Positions 6,025 through 7,099 of a stretch of DNA of 7,099 bases are shown here, piece after piece. The translations under genes were made by a program, and so were the position numbers. Location: the NCBI GenBank assembly GCA_021159265.1, contig JAGGSD010000263.1:1-7099 (forward strand), read 5' to 3'. The notes under the pieces were generated by a model that did no database searches, was not told the DNA's origin, and was given only the letters and a program-made list of their open reading frames with translations. The number at the start of each line of letters is the position of its first letter. Positions within the stretch are counted from its first letter, which is position 1. The DNA is from Syntrophobacterales bacterium. GTDB lineage: Bacteria > Desulfobacterota > Syntrophia > Syntrophales > UBA6807.

Positions 6025-6906
6025 ATGGAACTGAACGTACTTGATGAGGAGTACATGTATCCGGGTCATGTAGCTTGTCCCGGTTGTGGCGCCGCAATTG
6101 CAATGAGGTTTCTTTTAAAGGCTTTGGGAGACAAAATCGTCATAATACTTCCTGCGTGTTGCTGGTCGATAATTGCAGGAGCATATCCGCAGTCAGCATT
6201 AAAGGTTCCTGTAATACACAGCGCATTTGAAACGGGGGGCTCAGTAGCGAGTGGTGTCAGGGCGGCGCTGGATGTCAAGGGAGATACAGAAACAACCGTC
6301 GTCACATGGGCTGGTGACGGGGGAACTTTTGACATTGGGTTTCAGGCACTTAGCGGCGCCGTGGAACGAAATGAAAATTTTATCTACGTATGTTACGATA
6401 ATGAAGCTTATATGAATACGGGAATCCAGCGCAGCTCTTCTACGCCTTACGGCGCATGGACTACTACCACACCTGGAAGCGAGTGGAAAAGAATGCGGAA
6501 AAAGAATATTGTCGAAGCCCTGGTTGCTCACCGCATTCCTTATGCGGCAACGGCAAGCATTGCTTTCCCGGAAGACCTGGTTAGTAAGGTCAAAAAAGCA
6601 AAGGCAATAAAAGGATCAAGATTTCTTCATATATATGCTACCTGTCCCACGGGGTGGCGGATTCCTTCTGAGATATCCATTAAGATAGCCCGCATGGCCG
6701 TGCAGGCAAACATATTTCCCTTATACGAGGTAGAAAATGGGTTGAAGTACACTATTAATTATAAACCCAAGGAATATCCTGTAAAGGAATACTTTAAACT
6801 CCAGGGGCGATTCAAACATCTAACGGACCGGGATTTTAAATATATTCAGGATATGGTGGATGAAGACTGGGAGCTTCTCCTCCGAAATGCTGGTGAACGT
6901 TCCTAA
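6025..6906 (+). CDS. porB: 2-oxoacid:acceptor oxidoreductase, beta subunit (PorB-like)
   Basis: This 293-residue protein is the beta subunit, which holds the thiamine diphosphate and the [4Fe-4S] cluster next to it. CPGCG (C18, C21), C45/C46 and C207 (ATCPTGW) supply the four cysteines expected for that cluster, with one of the neighbouring C45/C46 pair presumably used. The Mg/TPP motif is GDGGTFDIG (97-105 region: D98) with DNEAYMNTGIQRSS starting at D125 and N126, almost identical in pattern to pyruvate-type beta subunits. VIHSAFETGG (63-72) is another family block. AGGAGG at 6011-6016, inside the last codons of alpha, is eight bases upstream of the ATG and supports the start. Length is close to typical (about 280-330). 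This is the last gene of the operon. Family assignment is firm; the exact 2-oxoacid is not. Confidence 0.92.
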   Translation: MELNVLDEEYMYPGHVACPGCGAAIAMRFLLKALGDKIVIILPACCWSIIAGAYPQSALKVPVIHSAFETGGSVASGVRAALDVKGDTETTVVTWAGDGGTFDIGFQALSGAVERNENFIYVCYDNEAYMNTGIQRSSSTPYGAWTTTTPGSEWKRMRKKNIVEALVAHRIPYAATASIAFPEDLVSKVKKAKAIKGSRFLHIYATCPTGWRIPSEISIKIARMAVQANIFPLYEVENGLKYTINYKPKEYPVKEYFKLQGRFKHLTDRDFKYIQDMVDEDWELLLRNAGERS

Positions 6907-6917
6907 CCCAGATAAAC

Positions 6918-6980
6918 TGGAAATTCGAAGCACTAGATGCGAAACAAATCCGAATTTCTAATATTCAAATGTTCAAAACA
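6918..6980. repeat. Partial copy of the operon's palindromic element family
   Basis: TCAAATGTTCAAAAC at 6965-6979 is identical to 2970-2984, and the preceding GAAACAAATCCGAATTTCTAA part aligns loosely with 2949-2966 of the palindromic element. CGAATTTCTAAT (6951-6962) also matches 1096-1107. The right arm of the element is absent here. It begins only about a dozen bases after the beta-subunit stop codon. Confidence 0.6.
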
Positions 6981-6998
6981 TGATGCATTCGTAAAAAG
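6981..6998 (-). repeat. Right copy of the 18-bp inverted repeat pair
   Basis: TGATGCATTCGTAAAAAG is the exact reverse complement of 58-75. It directly abuts the partial palindromic repeat on its left and a GC-rich hairpin on its right, so several dispersed elements are stacked here. Confidence 0.7.
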
Positions 6999-7006
6999 TC
7001 GGATTT

Positions 7007-7041
7007 CCCCTCCCCTGGTGGGAGGGGATAAAGGGGAGGGG
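7007..7041. repeat. GC-rich hairpin repeat downstream of the operon
   Basis: CCCCTCCC (7007-7014) pairs with GGGAGGGG (7020-7027) across a five-base loop, and a second G-rich arm (AGGGGAGGGG) follows after GATAA. The C-rich stretch at 7068-7093 (CCCTCACCCCTACCCTCTCCC) looks like the start of another copy that runs off the window. There is no T-run on the plus strand, so it is not a classical terminator, although it may still stop or protect the operon transcript. Confidence 0.55.
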
Positions 7042-7099
7042 GACATAACTAGTTGAAATAGCAGTGTTCTCACCCTCACCCCTACCCTCTCCCATCAAG

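Noticed and set aside
7007..7041. Rho-independent terminator for the operon
   Set aside because: The stem is GC-rich but no T-run follows on the plus strand, and similar C/G-rich repeat sequence recurs a few bases later, which fits a dispersed repeat better.

Overview
The window looks like a piece of a moderate-GC, strictly anaerobic bacterium. Two things point that way: a complete 2-oxoacid:acceptor oxidoreductase operon of the pyruvate:ferredoxin oxidoreductase (POR) superfamily, and intergenic DNA full of short dispersed repeats together with a decayed insertion sequence. Sulfate-reducing or syntrophic Desulfobacterota-like bacteria would fit, but no marker gene here fixes the taxonomy.

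Layout. Positions 1-1450 hold the remains of a DDE-family insertion sequence on the minus strand. An N-terminal piece with its own promoter and ribosome binding site (about 1103-1440) and a C-terminal piece (270-899) are separated by about 270 bases of repeat-rich DNA (900-1171). The middle of the transposase is missing. Positions 1450-1673 are AT-rich non-coding DNA with a good sigma70-type promoter at 1598-1626. Positions 1674-6906 hold five plus-strand genes: an XRE/cupin regulator, a POR gamma subunit, a 585-residue flavoprotein/ferredoxin fusion, a POR alpha subunit and a POR beta subunit. A palindromic element of about 123 bp (2938-3060) sits between gamma and the flavoprotein gene. Positions 6907-7099 are again dispersed-repeat DNA. 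An 18-base sequence occurs once near each end of the window in opposite orientation (58-75 and 6981-6998).

How the genes work together. Alpha and beta form the thiamine-diphosphate catalytic core that oxidatively decarboxylates a 2-oxoacid to an acyl-CoA. Gamma completes the CoA-binding core. There is no separate ferredoxin-type delta subunit. The delta-like two-cluster ferredoxin is instead found at the C-terminus of a GltD-like FAD/NAD(P) protein that also carries an N-terminal Fe-S domain. The simplest reading is an enzyme that passes electrons from 2-oxoacid oxidation (or the reverse) to NAD(P) and possibly ferredoxin, comparable in subunit inventory to the NAD-linked phenylglyoxylate dehydrogenase (Pad) of aromatic-degrading bacteria. 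The substrate cannot be read from sequence alone. The adjacent XRE/cupin protein is the likely local regulator and may sense a small metabolite.
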